Assembly (NCBI RefSeq): GCF_019145435.1
Contig: NZ_JAHSTS010000002.1
Span: 992,001-1,056,000 of the forward strand
DNA from: Pseudomonas ekonensis
GTDB lineage: Bacteria > Pseudomonadota > Gammaproteobacteria > Pseudomonadales > Pseudomonadaceae
Direction of reading: 5' to 3'
Length of the DNA stretch: 64,000 nt
The notes beneath the pieces are model-generated. The model had not been told where the DNA came from. It did not search any database and saw only the letters and a list, made by a program, of their open reading frames with translations. Of the stretch, positions 17,418 through 26,923 are shown piece after piece (within the stretch, counting starts at the first letter, position 1; each line of letters opens with the position of its first letter). Position numbers and translations under genes: made by a program.

Positions 17418-18539
17418 TTAACGCTTGCGCAGAATCACGCTGCCGATCGAATAGCCGGCACCGAACGAACTCAGCACCGCCAGCGAACCGGCCGCCAGGT
17501 CGTCCTGGTGCTTGTGGAACGCGATCACGGAACCGGCGGAGCTGGTGTTGGCGTAGGTGTCGAGGATCACCGGCGCCTCTTCTTCGGTGGCTTCGCGGCC
17601 CAGCAGCTTGCGCACGATCAGGTGATTCATGCTCAGGTTGGCCTGGTGCAGCCAGAAGCGCTTCACGTCGCCGACGTTGAGCTTGTTCTCTTCCAGGTGC
17701 TCGCCGATCAGCTCGGCCACCATCGGGCAGACGTCCTTGAACACCTTGCGGCCTTCCTGCACGAACAGCTTGTCGCGGGCGCCGACGCCCTCTTCCGCCG
17801 CGCGGTTGAGGAAGCCGAAGTTGTTGCGGATGTTGTTGGAGAACTTGGTCAGCAGCTTGGTGCTGACCACGTCGAACTGGTGCTTGGAGGTCGCAAGGTC
17901 GGCGCGCTCGATGACCACGGCGGTGGCGGCGTCGCCGAAGATGAAGTGGCTGTCGCGGTCACGGAAGTTCAGGTGGCCGGTGCAGACTTCCGGGTTGACC
18001 ATCAGGATCGCCCGGGCCTGGCCCAGCTGCACGCTGTTGGCGGCGGCCTGGATGCCGAAGGTGGCGGACGAGCAGGCCACGTTCATGTCGAAGCCGAAGC
18101 CCTGGATGCCCAGCGCTTCCTGGACTTCGATGGCGATGGCCGGATAGGCGCGCTGCAGGTTGGAGCAGGCGACGATCACGCCGTCGATGTCGGCGGCGGT
18201 CTTGCCGGCGCGCTGCAGGGCCTGCTCGGCGGCGGCGGTGGCCATCTGGCAGAGCACCGACCATTCGTCGTTGGAACGCTCCGGCAGGCGCGGTGTCATG
18301 CGCGAAGGGTCGAGGATGCCGTCCTTGTCCATGACGAAGCGGCTCTTGATGCCGGAGGCTTTCTCGATGAACGCGGCGCTGGATTCGGTCAGGGCCTGGA
18401 TCTCGCCGCGGGCGATGGCATCGGCGTTGTCGGCGTTGAACTGCGCAACGTAGGTGTTGAACGAGTTCACCAGTTCTTCGTTGGAGATGCTGTTGGCCGG
18501 GGTGTACAGGCCGGTGCCGCTGATGACGACGTTATGCAT
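17418..18539 (-). CDS. beta-ketoacyl-ACP synthase III (PA3286-like)
   Basis: The 373-residue enzyme has the KAS III catalytic triad: Cys156 in NVACSSATFG, His in WLHQANLSMNHL and Asn in DTYANTSSAGS. It is longer than standard FabH (about 320 residues). The extra length lies at the N-terminal side (residues 20-90). It closely resembles what I recall of P. aeruginosa PA3286, reported to condense medium-chain acyl-CoA from beta-oxidation with malonyl-ACP. That would shunt fatty acids into biosynthesis. The start is the ATG at 18539. The ECF sigma pair lies just downstream on the same strand. Confidence 0.88.
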   Translation of the reverse strand: MHNVVISGTGLYTPANSISNEELVNSFNTYVAQFNADNADAIARGEIQALTESSAAFIEKASGIKSRFVMDKDGILDPSRMTPRLPERSNDEWSVLCQMATAAAEQALQRAGKTAADIDGVIVACSNLQRAYPAIAIEVQEALGIQGFGFDMNVACSSATFGIQAAANSVQLGQARAILMVNPEVCTGHLNFRDRDSHFIFGDAATAVVIERADLATSKHQFDVVSTKLLTKFSNNIRNNFGFLNRAAEEGVGARDKLFVQEGRKVFKDVCPMVAELIGEHLEENKLNVGDVKRFWLHQANLSMNHLIVRKLLGREATEEEAPVILDTYANTSSAGSVIAFHKHQDDLAAGSLAVLSSFGAGYSIGSVILRKR

Positions 18540-18854
18540 GGTCGTTTCTCTGATCTGTTCAGGCAGAAAGTGCTGGCACCGACGTGCCAACACGCAAAGG
18601 GTCTATTCCCGTCCGGTAGACGCAAAAACCGGGTGACGCTTTATTGCGCAGCGCATCCTGCGCCGGAGGCTCTAGGCCGTGAATCCGGCGTTTATGGTCG
18701 CGAAGTGTGCCATAAACCCAAGGTTTTGGCCTCTGTCCCACGCACAACGGACGATTGGCTGTGAGAGCGAGCCTGCCCGCGACGAGGGACTGTCAGACAA
18801 TCGGTCAATCGTTGCCTGATGCTCCGTCATCGCGAGCAGGCTCGCGCCCGAAGG
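18540..18854. other. intergenic stretch, 315 bases
   Basis: The left part is the leader of the KAS III gene. It includes the small inverted repeat TGGCAC-CGAC-GTGCCA at 18574-18589, about 35 bases before its start, a possible operator. The right part is a REPIN at 18761-18850. No ORF with a ribosome site is seen. Confidence 0.5.
18761..18850. repeat. REPIN (inverted REP pair), diverged
   Basis: GTGAGAGCGAGCCTGCCCGC faces ATCGCGAGCAGGCTCGCGCC across about 50 bases, directly after the hrpA stop codon. Confidence 0.8.
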
Positions 18855-21800
18855 CTAGGCCTCGACCTGCGTCCACTGTTTGTTCAGGCGCTTGTCGGAC
18901 ACCGGCACCTTCGTCCCCAACTGCTGGGCGAACAGCGAAACCCGGTATTCCTCCAGCCACCAGCGGTACAGCTCCAACTGCGGATCGCGCTTGCCTTCCT
19001 GGGCGTGCTTGGCGGCGCGGGTCTGGTACTGCGTCCAGAGGCCGGCCAGCTCGCCGCTCCACACCCGGTCCTTCTGCACCTGGGCACCGAGCTTCTCGAA
19101 CCGCTGCTCGACCGCCTTGAGGTAGCGCGGCAGTTCCTTGAGCCACAGCATCGGCGTTTCCCGCACGAAGCCCGGATACACCAACTGGCTGAGCTGCTGC
19201 TTGATGTCGTTCAGCGCGACGGCCTGGGCCAGGTCGATCTTGCCCTTGAAGCGTTTTTGCAGGCCGTGCCACAGCTTGAGGATCTCCAGCACCAGGCGCG
19301 CCACCCGTTCGGCATGCTCGGTCCAGGCGCCGCGCTTGCGCTCGGCCAGCGCCGCCAGACCGGCGCCGTCCCGGGGCAGCGGGTCTTCGCCCTCGAGGAT
19401 GCAGGTGTCGAGGCTGGCCAGCAGGATGTCCTCGACCAGCGCCTCCACCCGCCCCAGTTCGCGGTACAGCAGGCCCAGCTCGGTCAGCCCCGGCAGCTTG
19501 CCGCGCAGGAACTTGGCCGGCTCGGCCAACTGTTGCAGCAACAGCCGCTGCAACGCACGGCGGTGCCGGAACTCGGCTTCGGCCGGCGTCGAGAAACGCC
19601 CTTCCTTGACCGTGCCGCCCTCTTCCACCAGCGCCGGGTACACCGTCATCGACAGCCCGGCGATCTTCTGCCGGGTCTTTTCCGCCACCGGCGCAAAGAC
19701 CTTGGCCTCCACCGGCTGCTGCGCCTTGGCGCTCTGCGGCACGGCCAGCGCCGCTTGGCTGGCTTCGGCGAAACGCGCGGTGAGCTCGGCCAGGTCACGC
19801 CCTTCGCCGAGGAACTTGCCCTGGCCGTCGACGATTTCCAGGTTCATCCGCAGATGCCCTTCGACCTGCTGTCCGGCTTCGGCCCAGGCTTCGTCGCTGA
19901 CCCGCGCACCGGTCATGCGCAGCAGTTCGCGGCCCAGGGCCTGGGGCAACGAGCCCTCGGCGAAAGCCATGCGCTGCAGCGCGGCCCTGACGAAGTCCGG
20001 CACCGGCACGAAGTTCTTGCGCAGGGCCTTGGGCAAGTTGCGCACCAGCGCAATGCACTTGGCTTCGATCAGCCCCGGCACCAGCCATTCCAGGCGCTCC
20101 GGCGGCAGCATCGGCAACAGCGGCGCCGGCACCCGCAGGGTCACGCCGTCGCGGGGGTGGTTAGGCTCGAAGTGATAACTGAGCGCCAGCTCCAGGTCGC
20201 CGATGTGCAGGGTGTCCGGGTAGTCCCGCGCGGTGACTTCGCTGGCCTCGCGGGCCAGCACGTCCTCTTCGCGCATGATCAGCAGTTGCGGATCCTTCTG
20301 GCTGTTGACCCGGTACCAACTGTCGAACGTGGCGGTCTGGTGAATCTCCGCCGGCAGGCGTGCGTCGTAGAAGGCGTACAGGGTCTCTTCGTCGGCCAGG
20401 ATGTCGCGGCGCCGGGCCTTGGCCTCCAGTTCGTCGAGCTGCTCCAGCAGCTGCTTGTTCGCCGTCAGGCACTTGGCCCGGGACTGGATCTCCCCGCGCA
20501 CCAGCCCTTCGCGGATGAACAGTTCCCGCGAGACCACCGGATCCACCGGGCCGTAATGCACCGGGCGGCGGCCGACCACGATCAGGCCGAACAGGGTGAT
20601 CTGCTCGAACGCGATCACCTGGCCGCGCTTCTTCTCCCAGTGCGGTTCGAAGTGGTTCTTCTTGATCAGGTGCCCGGCCAAAGGCTCGATCCAGTCGGCA
20701 TCGATCTTGGCCACCATCCGCGCGTAGAGCTTGGTGGTCTCCACCAGTTCGGCGGCCATCACCCACTGCGGGCGCTTCTTGCCGATCCCGGACGACGGGT
20801 GGATCCAGAAACGCCGCTGCCGGGCGCCGAGGTAATCGCCCTCTTCGGTCTTCTGGCCGATCTGGCTGAGCAGGCCCACCAGCACCGCCTTGTGGAACTT
20901 CGCGAAGTCCGCCGGCTCCTTGTTCAGGCTCAGCTGAAGGTCGCGGCAGATCAGGCTCAGTTGCCGATGGGCGTCGCGCCATTCGCGCAGGCGCAGGTAA
21001 TTGAGGAAATTCTTGCGGCACCAGTTGCGCAGCGGGCTCGCGGTCAGCGCCTGGCGCTGCTCCTCGAAGCCGCGCCACAGGTTGACCAGCGCCGCGAAGT
21101 CCGAATCGGCGTCCTTCCACTGCGCGTGGGCCTGGTCGGCGGCCTGCTGGCGCTCCGGCGGACGTTCGCGCGGATCCTGCACCGACATGGCGCTGGCCAC
21201 GATCAGCACTTCCTGAAGGCTGCCCAGGCGCGCCGCTTCCAGCAGCATGCGGCCCATGCGCGGATCCACCGGCAGGCGCGCCAGTTGGCGGCCGATCGGG
21301 GTCAGCTGATTGTTGCGGTCCACCGCCGACAGCTCTTGCAGCAGGTTGAAGCCGTCGCTGATCGCCTTGCCGTCCGGCGGCTCGATGAACGGGAACGCGG
21401 TGATGTCGCCGAGGCGCAGATGGAGCATCTGCAGAATCACCGCGGCCAGGTTGGTGCGCAGGATCTCGGGGTCGGTGAATTCCGGCCGGCCGAGGAAGTC
21501 CTCTTCGCTGTACAGGCGCACGCAGATGCCCGGCTCGACCCGCCCGCAACGGCCCTTGCGCTGGTTGGCGCTGGCCTGGGAAACCGCCTCGACGGGCAGG
21601 CGCTGCACTTTGGCGCGGTAGCTGTAGCGGCTGATGCGGGCGGTGCCGCTGTCGATCACGTAACGGATGCCCGGCACGGTCAGCGAGGTTTCGGCGACGT
21701 TGGTCGCCAGCACCACGCGCCGGCCCGGGTGGGACTGGAAGATCCGCTGCTGCTCGGCCGGCGACAGGCGCGCGTACAGCGGCAGGATTTCGGTGTGCTT

Positions 21801-22766
21801 GAGCTGGGCCTTGCGCAGCATTTCGGCGGCGTCGCGGATCTCCCGCTCGCCCGGCAGGAACACCAGCACATCGCCGGGGCTGCGGCGCTCGCTGCGCTCG
21901 TAGGCGGCGATTTCGTCGAGGGTGGCGAGGATCGCCTGATCCACGGTCAGGTCGTCTTCGACCCGGTTGCCCTCTTCGTCCTGCTCCAGGGTCAGCGGGC
22001 GGTACCAGGTCTCCACCGGGAAGGTGCGGCCGGAGACTTCCACGATCGGCGCATCGTCGAAGTGCCTGGAGAAGCGCTCCAGGTCGATGGTCGCCGAGGT
22101 GATGATGACCTTCAGGTCCGGACGGCGCGGCAGCAGGGTCTTCAGGTAGCCCAGCAGGAAATCGATGTTGAGGCTGCGTTCGTGGGCCTCGTCGACGATG
22201 ATCGTGTCGTAGCGTTCCAGGTAACGGTCGTTCTGGGTCTCCGCCAGCAGGATGCCGTCGGTCATCAGTTTGATCAGGGTGTTGGAATCGCTCTGGTCCT
22301 CGAACCGCACCTGATAGCCGACCAGCGCGCCCAGCGGCGTGCCGAGTTCTTCGGCGACCCGGCTGGCGACGCTGCGCGCGGCGATCCGGCGGGGCTGGGT
22401 GTGGCCGATGAGGCCGTGCCGGCCGCGGCCGATCTCCAGGCAGATCTTCGGCAACTGGGTGGTTTTGCCCGAGCCGGTCTCGCCGGCGATGATCAGCACC
22501 TGATGCTGTTCAAGCGCCTTTTTGATCTCGTCACGCTTGGCGGCGATGGGCAGGCTGTCGTCGTAGCGGATCGCAGGCACGCTGGCCTTGCGCGCCAGCA
22601 CCTGGTCGCAGGACGCCTGCATGCGCGCGACCCACTGGGCCAGCTTGGCCTCGTCGGGTTTCTTGCGCTGCTCAAGCAACTGCCGGCGCAACCGGTGGCG
22701 GTCGGCGAGCATGGCGTGGTCGAGGTTCTTCAGCAGTTTGTCGATGGAGGGCGATTCGTCGGTCAT
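18855..22766 (-). CDS. hrpA: ATP-dependent RNA helicase HrpA
   Basis: The 1303-residue protein is a DEAH-box helicase of full HrpA length. Walker A is GETGSGKT at residues 95-102, followed by DEAH in IIVDEAHERSLN, SAT in VIITSATIDLERF, and the domain 2 motifs NVAETSLTVPG and QRKGRCGRV. The helicase-associated, OB-fold and long DUF3418 C-terminal regions follow. HrpA proteins act on RNA, including rescue of stalled or collided ribosomes in E. coli. The start is the ATG at 22766 (MTDESPSIDK). The frame runs to 22868 only through heptamer repeats. Its leader therefore begins in the repeat array at 22822. Confidence 0.95.
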   Translation of the reverse strand: MTDESPSIDKLLKNLDHAMLADRHRLRRQLLEQRKKPDEAKLAQWVARMQASCDQVLARKASVPAIRYDDSLPIAAKRDEIKKALEQHQVLIIAGETGSGKTTQLPKICLEIGRGRHGLIGHTQPRRIAARSVASRVAEELGTPLGALVGYQVRFEDQSDSNTLIKLMTDGILLAETQNDRYLERYDTIIVDEAHERSLNIDFLLGYLKTLLPRRPDLKVIITSATIDLERFSRHFDDAPIVEVSGRTFPVETWYRPLTLEQDEEGNRVEDDLTVDQAILATLDEIAAYERSERRSPGDVLVFLPGEREIRDAAEMLRKAQLKHTEILPLYARLSPAEQQRIFQSHPGRRVVLATNVAETSLTVPGIRYVIDSGTARISRYSYRAKVQRLPVEAVSQASANQRKGRCGRVEPGICVRLYSEEDFLGRPEFTDPEILRTNLAAVILQMLHLRLGDITAFPFIEPPDGKAISDGFNLLQELSAVDRNNQLTPIGRQLARLPVDPRMGRMLLEAARLGSLQEVLIVASAMSVQDPRERPPERQQAADQAHAQWKDADSDFAALVNLWRGFEEQRQALTASPLRNWCRKNFLNYLRLREWRDAHRQLSLICRDLQLSLNKEPADFAKFHKAVLVGLLSQIGQKTEEGDYLGARQRRFWIHPSSGIGKKRPQWVMAAELVETTKLYARMVAKIDADWIEPLAGHLIKKNHFEPHWEKKRGQVIAFEQITLFGLIVVGRRPVHYGPVDPVVSRELFIREGLVRGEIQSRAKCLTANKQLLEQLDELEAKARRRDILADEETLYAFYDARLPAEIHQTATFDSWYRVNSQKDPQLLIMREEDVLAREASEVTARDYPDTLHIGDLELALSYHFEPNHPRDGVTLRVPAPLLPMLPPERLEWLVPGLIEAKCIALVRNLPKALRKNFVPVPDFVRAALQRMAFAEGSLPQALGRELLRMTGARVSDEAWAEAGQQVEGHLRMNLEIVDGQGKFLGEGRDLAELTARFAEASQAALAVPQSAKAQQPVEAKVFAPVAEKTRQKIAGLSMTVYPALVEEGGTVKEGRFSTPAEAEFRHRRALQRLLLQQLAEPAKFLRGKLPGLTELGLLYRELGRVEALVEDILLASLDTCILEGEDPLPRDGAGLAALAERKRGAWTEHAERVARLVLEILKLWHGLQKRFKGKIDLAQAVALNDIKQQLSQLVYPGFVRETPMLWLKELPRYLKAVEQRFEKLGAQVQKDRVWSGELAGLWTQYQTRAAKHAQEGKRDPQLELYRWWLEEYRVSLFAQQLGTKVPVSDKRLNKQWTQVEA

Positions 22767-22821
22767 CGGGTACGCAATTCGGTAGTCTGGTGGCGCAAGG
22801 GGGCGATTGTCGCAGAAAAGC

Positions 22822-22986
22822 AGCGGCAAGCGGCAAGCCGTAAGCCGCAAGGTAGCTGCAAGCGGCAAGCTGTAAGCTGCAAGATGAATGTGACCTTCGG
22901 CTTACCGCTTACCGCTTGCCGCTTGCAGCTTGCCGCTTGAAGCTTGAAGCTTGAAGCTTGCAGCTTGTGGCTTGCCGCTTACGGCT
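22822..22986. repeat. inverted arrays of 7-base repeats
   Basis: The left array (22822-22883) holds eight units of the form AGCNNNA, such as AGCGGCA, AGCTGTA and AGCTGCA, with one four-base interruption. The right array (22898-22986) holds twelve units of complementary form, such as CCGCTTG, CAGCTTG and AAGCTTG. A 14-base non-repeat centre separates them. The whole can fold into one long imperfect hairpin. It fills the gap between aceK and hrpA, both on the minus strand. It is not CRISPR: there are no spacers. Confidence 0.9.
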
Positions 22987-22989
22987 GCC

Positions 22990-24711
22990 CTATTCGTTAT
23001 CCAGCCCTTTGCGCCGGTACGGGAACACATCGATCACTTTCCCCGCCCGGATCGCCTCTTGCAGGCCCTTCCAGTAGTCGGCGTTGTACAGCTCGCCGTG
23101 CAACTGGTCGAACAGCTTGCGCTGCCCGGCGTCGGCGAACAGGAACGGCGGGAATTCCTCCGGGAACACGTCCAGCGGCCCGATCGAGTACCACGGCTCG
23201 GAGGCCATTTCGTCCTCCGGGGTGCGCGGTGGCGGGATGTGGCGGAAGTTGGCCTCGGTGAGGAAGCAGATCTCGTCGTAGTCGTAGAACACCACCCGGC
23301 CATGGCGGGTGACGCCGAAGTTCTTCAGCAGCATGTCGCCGGGAAAGATGTTGGCCGCCGCCAGTTGCTTGATCGCCAGGCCGTAGTCCTCCAGCGCCTC
23401 GCGCACCTGGGCTTCGTTGGCGTTGTCCAGGTAGAGGTTGAGCGGGGTCATCCGGCGTTCGGTCCAGCAGTGGCGGATCAGCACGGTCTCGCCTTCGAGC
23501 GACACGGTCGAGGGCGCGACCTCCAGCAGTTCTTCAAGGCACGCCGGGTCGAACTTGCTCACGGGGAAACGGAAATCGGCGAACTCCTGGGTGTCGGCCA
23601 TGCGCCCCACGCGGTCGACGCTTTTCACCAGCCGGTACTTTTCGATCACCGTGGCGCGGTCGACGTTCTTCGACGGCGAGAAACGGTCCTTGATGATCTT
23701 GAACACCGTATTGAAGCCCGGCAGGGTGAACACGCTCATGACCATGCCGCGCACGCCCGGCGCCATGATGAAGCGGTCGTCGGTGTTGGCCAGGTGGTTG
23801 ATCAGCGCGCGGTAGAACTCCGACTTGCCGTGCTTGTAGAAGCCGATGGAGGTGTACAGCTCGGCGATGTGCTTGCCCGGCAGGATGCGCCGCAGAAAGC
23901 CGATGAACTCCGCCGGCACCGCCACGTCCACCATGAAGTACGAACGGGTGAAGGAGAAGATGATCGACACCTCCGCCTCATCGGTGATCAGCGCGTCGAT
24001 CTGGATCCCGCGCCCTTCGCGGTGCAGCAACGGAATCACCAGCGGCCACTGGTCGTCGTTGGTGTAGAGGCGCCCCACCAGGTACGCGCCCTTGTTGCGG
24101 TACAGCACCGAGGAGAACAGCTCGACGCTCAGCTCCGGATCCTTGCACACCCAGTCCGGCAGGTTTTCCCGCAGTTGCGCCTCGAGGCGCTGCAGGTCCC
24201 GGGGCAGGTCGGCATAGTCTTCGCTGAAGCGGTAGTCGGCGAAGATGCTGGCGAGCATCCCCGACAGTTGCCCCTCGGGCCGGTAGATGCGCGTCTGGGC
24301 GGCGCGGGCACGGCGCAGGCTCGGCCGGGTGGTGTGGATGAACATGCAGCCGTCGCTGATCAGGTCATGGCTGAACAGCCCGCAGAAGATCGAGTTGTAC
24401 CAGGTCTCGGACAGCTCATCGTCGAAGCGCAGGTCGATGATGCCGATGTAGGCGCTCTTGACCAGCGGCCAGCAACTGACGTCCATCAGCACCGGCTCCT
24501 CGAAGTGCTCGCGCAGGCGCACCACGGTCTCGCCGACCTTCTCTTCGTACAAGTTGATCCGCGCCGCCGAGGCGGTCTGCGTCTCCTGCCAGCGCGCCTG
24601 CTCGAAGCGCTCCCGCGCACCGTCGGTGATCCGGCGGAAATGCTCGCGGTAATCGTCGAAGCCATCGAGGATCATGCGGGCGATATCGGTGGCTGGCCAT
24701 TGCTGCGGCAT
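22990..24711 (-). CDS. aceK: isocitrate dehydrogenase kinase/phosphatase
   Basis: The 573-residue enzyme matches AceK in length (E. coli 578). The regulatory half covers about residues 1-310. The kinase half follows, with the ATP-loop [12 protein letters not shown] region, [19 protein letters not shown] (lysine of the kinase fold) and [15 protein letters not shown]. AceK phosphorylates isocitrate dehydrogenase to divert carbon into the glyoxylate shunt during growth on acetate or fatty acids, and reverses this when sugars are present. Start: ATG 24711 with AGAGG eight bases upstream. It is not in an operon with aceA or aceB here. Confidence 0.95.
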   Translation of the reverse strand: MPQQWPATDIARMILDGFDDYREHFRRITDGARERFEQARWQETQTASAARINLYEEKVGETVVRLREHFEEPVLMDVSCWPLVKSAYIGIIDLRFDDELSETWYNSIFCGLFSHDLISDGCMFIHTTRPSLRRARAAQTRIYRPEGQLSGMLASIFADYRFSEDYADLPRDLQRLEAQLRENLPDWVCKDPELSVELFSSVLYRNKGAYLVGRLYTNDDQWPLVIPLLHREGRGIQIDALITDEAEVSIIFSFTRSYFMVDVAVPAEFIGFLRRILPGKHIAELYTSIGFYKHGKSEFYRALINHLANTDDRFIMAPGVRGMVMSVFTLPGFNTVFKIIKDRFSPSKNVDRATVIEKYRLVKSVDRVGRMADTQEFADFRFPVSKFDPACLEELLEVAPSTVSLEGETVLIRHCWTERRMTPLNLYLDNANEAQVREALEDYGLAIKQLAAANIFPGDMLLKNFGVTRHGRVVFYDYDEICFLTEANFRHIPPPRTPEDEMASEPWYSIGPLDVFPEEFPPFLFADAGQRKLFDQLHGELYNADYWKGLQEAIRAGKVIDVFPYRRKGLDNE

Positions 24712-24916
24712 AGATGAGACCTCTGCGGGAATTAAGGATCTGTGCTCCAAAGCCTGAGCTTAGCCACGGAAGCCTGCGCAGGAGAAGCGCAATTTGCGCC
24801 AAATCCGCGGACGGCACGCCCTGCTCACCGCCGACAGGAATTAAATGCCCGAACAGCGGTTGCCATCGCCGGGGCCGTCGGCAACACTCTCGTCCCTTTG
24901 CAGCAGGAGGTGCGCC

Positions 24917-25825
24917 GTGAGCCCCGTCGATGTATTCCGGTTACTGTCGTTGGCGGCCATCTGGGGCGCCAGTTTTCTGTTCATGCGCATCATCGCGCCA
25001 GTGATCGGCACGGTTCCCACGGCGTTCTTCCGGGTCTCGATCGCCGCCGCCGGGCTGCTGGTGATCCTCGGCCTGATGCGCATCAGCTGGGACTTCAAGG
25101 GCAAGCTGAAGACGGTGATGCTGCTGGGCCTGATCAACTCCGGGATCCCGGCCACGCTGTATTCGGTGGCCGCCCAGGTGCTGCCGGCCGGGTACTCGGC
25201 GATCTTCAACGCCACCACGCCAATGATGGGCGTGCTGATCGGCGGGCTGTTCTTCAGCGAAAGGCTCACGGCGGCCAAGCTCGGCGGCGTGTTTCTCGGC
25301 CTGTTCGGCGTCGGCGTGCTCACCCGCGCAGGCCCGGTGGCGTTCGACCTGCCGCTGCTGATGGGCGCCCTCGCCTGCCTGCTGGCCACCACCTGCTACG
25401 GCTTTGCCGGGTTCCTGGCGCGGCGTTGGCTGGACCAGGCCGGCGGGCTCGACAGCCGCCTGTCGGCACTGGGCAGCATGCTCGGCGCCACCTTGTTCCT
25501 GCTGCCGCTGTTCGGCTACAGCGCCCTCACCCGGCCGCCGGCGAGCTGGGGCGGCTGGAACGTCTGGCTGTCGCTGCTGGGCCTGGGCCTGGCGTGCACC
25601 GCCTTCGCCTACATTCTCTATTTCCGTCTGCTGAGTTCGATCGGCCCGGTCAAATCGATGACCGTGACCTTCATGATTCCGCCGTTCGGCGTGCTGTGGG
25701 GGGCGTTGTTCCTGGATGAGCCGCTGTCGTTGGCGCATCTGTATGGCGGGGTGTTGATTGCGCTGGCGTTGTGGCTGGTGCTGAAACCGGCGGCGGCGAA
25801 GCCTGCCGAAGCGCCGGCACGCTAG
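24917..25825 (+). CDS. DMT-family (EamA) transporter
   Basis: The 302-residue product has ten hydrophobic helices in two EamA repeats (AAIWGASFLFMRIIAPVIG at the start of the first, WLSLLGLGLACTAFAYILYF in the second). It is a putative exporter of small metabolites. I chose the GTG at 24917 because AGGAGG lies six bases upstream and the protein then starts at the usual place for the family. An in-frame ATG at 24845 with its own AGGA could give a form 24 residues longer. It faces another DMT gene in the convergent direction. Confidence 0.85.
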   Translation: MSPVDVFRLLSLAAIWGASFLFMRIIAPVIGTVPTAFFRVSIAAAGLLVILGLMRISWDFKGKLKTVMLLGLINSGIPATLYSVAAQVLPAGYSAIFNATTPMMGVLIGGLFFSERLTAAKLGGVFLGLFGVGVLTRAGPVAFDLPLLMGALACLLATTCYGFAGFLARRWLDQAGGLDSRLSALGSMLGATLFLLPLFGYSALTRPPASWGGWNVWLSLLGLGLACTAFAYILYFRLLSSIGPVKSMTVTFMIPPFGVLWGALFLDEPLSLAHLYGGVLIALALWLVLKPAAAKPAEAPAR

Positions 25826-25838
25826 ACCGGCAAAGAAA

Positions 25839-25947
25839 GGCGGGCTCCCACAGAACACGGTAGGAGCCCGCCTGTAAGCGATGAGGCCGGCACCGACGGC
25901 ATCGCCGCCAGGCCGGCTTCCACCAGGCGATTCCCGTGGAAGCCGGC
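25839..25947. repeat. two palindromic elements in a convergent gap
   Basis: GGCGGGCTCC and GGAGCCCGCC pair around a 14-base loop (25839-25872). GCCGGCTTCCAC and GTGGAAGCCGGC pair around a 12-base loop (25912-25947). They look like REP relatives of another class and may act as weak terminators for the two convergent transporter genes, though neither has a T-run. Confidence 0.65.
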
Positions 25948-25966
25948 CCGCCGGCGATGACCGTCA

Positions 25967-26827
25967 TCAGGCCTTACGGAACACGAACACCAGGCCGACG
26001 ATGATCAGCGCCATCCCCAGCACGCTCAGCATCGCCAGGCGATTGCCGAAGATCAGGTAGTCCATCACCGCCGTCACCGCCGGCACCAGGTAGAACAGGC
26101 TGGTGACGTTCACCAGATTGCCCCGGGCGATCAGCCGGTACAGCAACAGCGTGGCCAGCACCGACACCACCAGCCCCATCCACAGCACCGGCACGATGAA
26201 CCCGGCCGTGCGCTCGAAGTGGAACGGCTGGAACGGCACGAAGATCCCGCACAGCAACAGTCCGGCCAGGTACTGCACCGGCAGCGTGCCGAGCGGATTG
26301 TCGGTGATGCGCTTCTGCATGATCGAGCCGAAGGTCATGCTCGCCAGCGCCAGCAGGCCGAACAGCATGCCGGCCCATGACATTCCGGCCAGGCCGATGC
26401 CCTGGTAGACCACCATCACCAGCCCCGCCAGCCCCAGCGCCAGGCCGAACAGCCGTGAGGCCGAGCGCTGGCGCTCCATGATCGCCACCGTCAGGATCGG
26501 CTGAACGCCCATGACAGTCGCCATCACCCCCGGCGTGACTTTGCGGTCCAGGGCCAGCAGATAGAAGATCTGATAGGCCCCCAGCAACACCACACCGGTG
26601 GCCAGCGCATACAGCATCGGCCTGCCGCCGGCAGGCAGCTTCAGCTTGAGCAACGGCACCAGCAGCACCAGCCCGCACAGGGCGATCACAAAACGCAGCA
26701 GGAGAAAGGCAAAGGGCGACGCGTGGGCCAGGCCCCATTTGGAGAAGATCGCCCCGCTGCTCCACAGCAGGACGAACAGGCTCGTGGACGCCGCCGCGAG
26801 CGCGGATTTTTTCGAAAGGACAAACAT
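25967..26827 (-). CDS. DMT-family (EamA) transporter with a long regulatory leader
   Basis: The 286-residue protein has about ten membrane helices in two EamA halves, for example SLFVLLWSSGAIFSKWGLA at the start and SVLGMALIIVGLVFVFRKA at the end. Its export substrate is unknown. The start is the ATG at 26827, five bases after the Shine-Dalgarno AGGTGG. A GTG three codons earlier lies inside that site and is unlikely. Upstream lie about 310 leader bases with a 55-codon ORF. Part of that ORF is complementary to the Shine-Dalgarno region, so expression is probably controlled at translation (see the entries at 26833, 26924 and 27147). Confidence 0.87.
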   Translation of the reverse strand: MFVLSKKSALAAASTSLFVLLWSSGAIFSKWGLAHASPFAFLLLRFVIALCGLVLLVPLLKLKLPAGGRPMLYALATGVVLLGAYQIFYLLALDRKVTPGVMATVMGVQPILTVAIMERQRSASRLFGLALGLAGLVMVVYQGIGLAGMSWAGMLFGLLALASMTFGSIMQKRITDNPLGTLPVQYLAGLLLCGIFVPFQPFHFERTAGFIVPVLWMGLVVSVLATLLLYRLIARGNLVNVTSLFYLVPAVTAVMDYLIFGNRLAMLSVLGMALIIVGLVFVFRKA

Positions 26828-26832
26828 GCATG

Positions 26833-26874
26833 CCACCTGTAGTCAGGCAAATAGCCAACTCAGCCGAAGCTGAA
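26833..26874 (-). promoter_or_regulatory. ribosome site and UUCG hairpin of the DMT leader
   Basis: Minus-strand ACAGGTGG (26840-26833) includes the transporter's Shine-Dalgarno sequence. It is the exact complement of CCACCTGT at 26989-26982 inside the upstream ORF, with a further CAG/CTG pairing after a three-base bulge. About 20 bases further upstream, TTCAGC and GCTGAG form a six-pair stem capped by a C(UUCG)G tetraloop (26874-26859), an unusually stable RNA hairpin without a T-run. Together they look like control of translation, not termination. Confidence 0.55.
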
Positions 26875-26923
26875 ATTCAGTAGGTTTTTCCGGGCGGGCA
26901 CGGGGGACGGCAGAAAACGCCGA

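Noticed and set aside
18819..22940. 1373-codon open frame on the plus strand
   Set aside because: It is the antisense shadow of hrpA caused by GC-rich codon bias; the product is low-complexity His/Gln/Arg-rich and matches no fold, while hrpA on the other strand has all helicase motifs.
22822..22986. Possible CRISPR array
   Set aside because: Units are only 7 bases with no spacers and no cas genes nearby; arms are inverted and not direct throughout.
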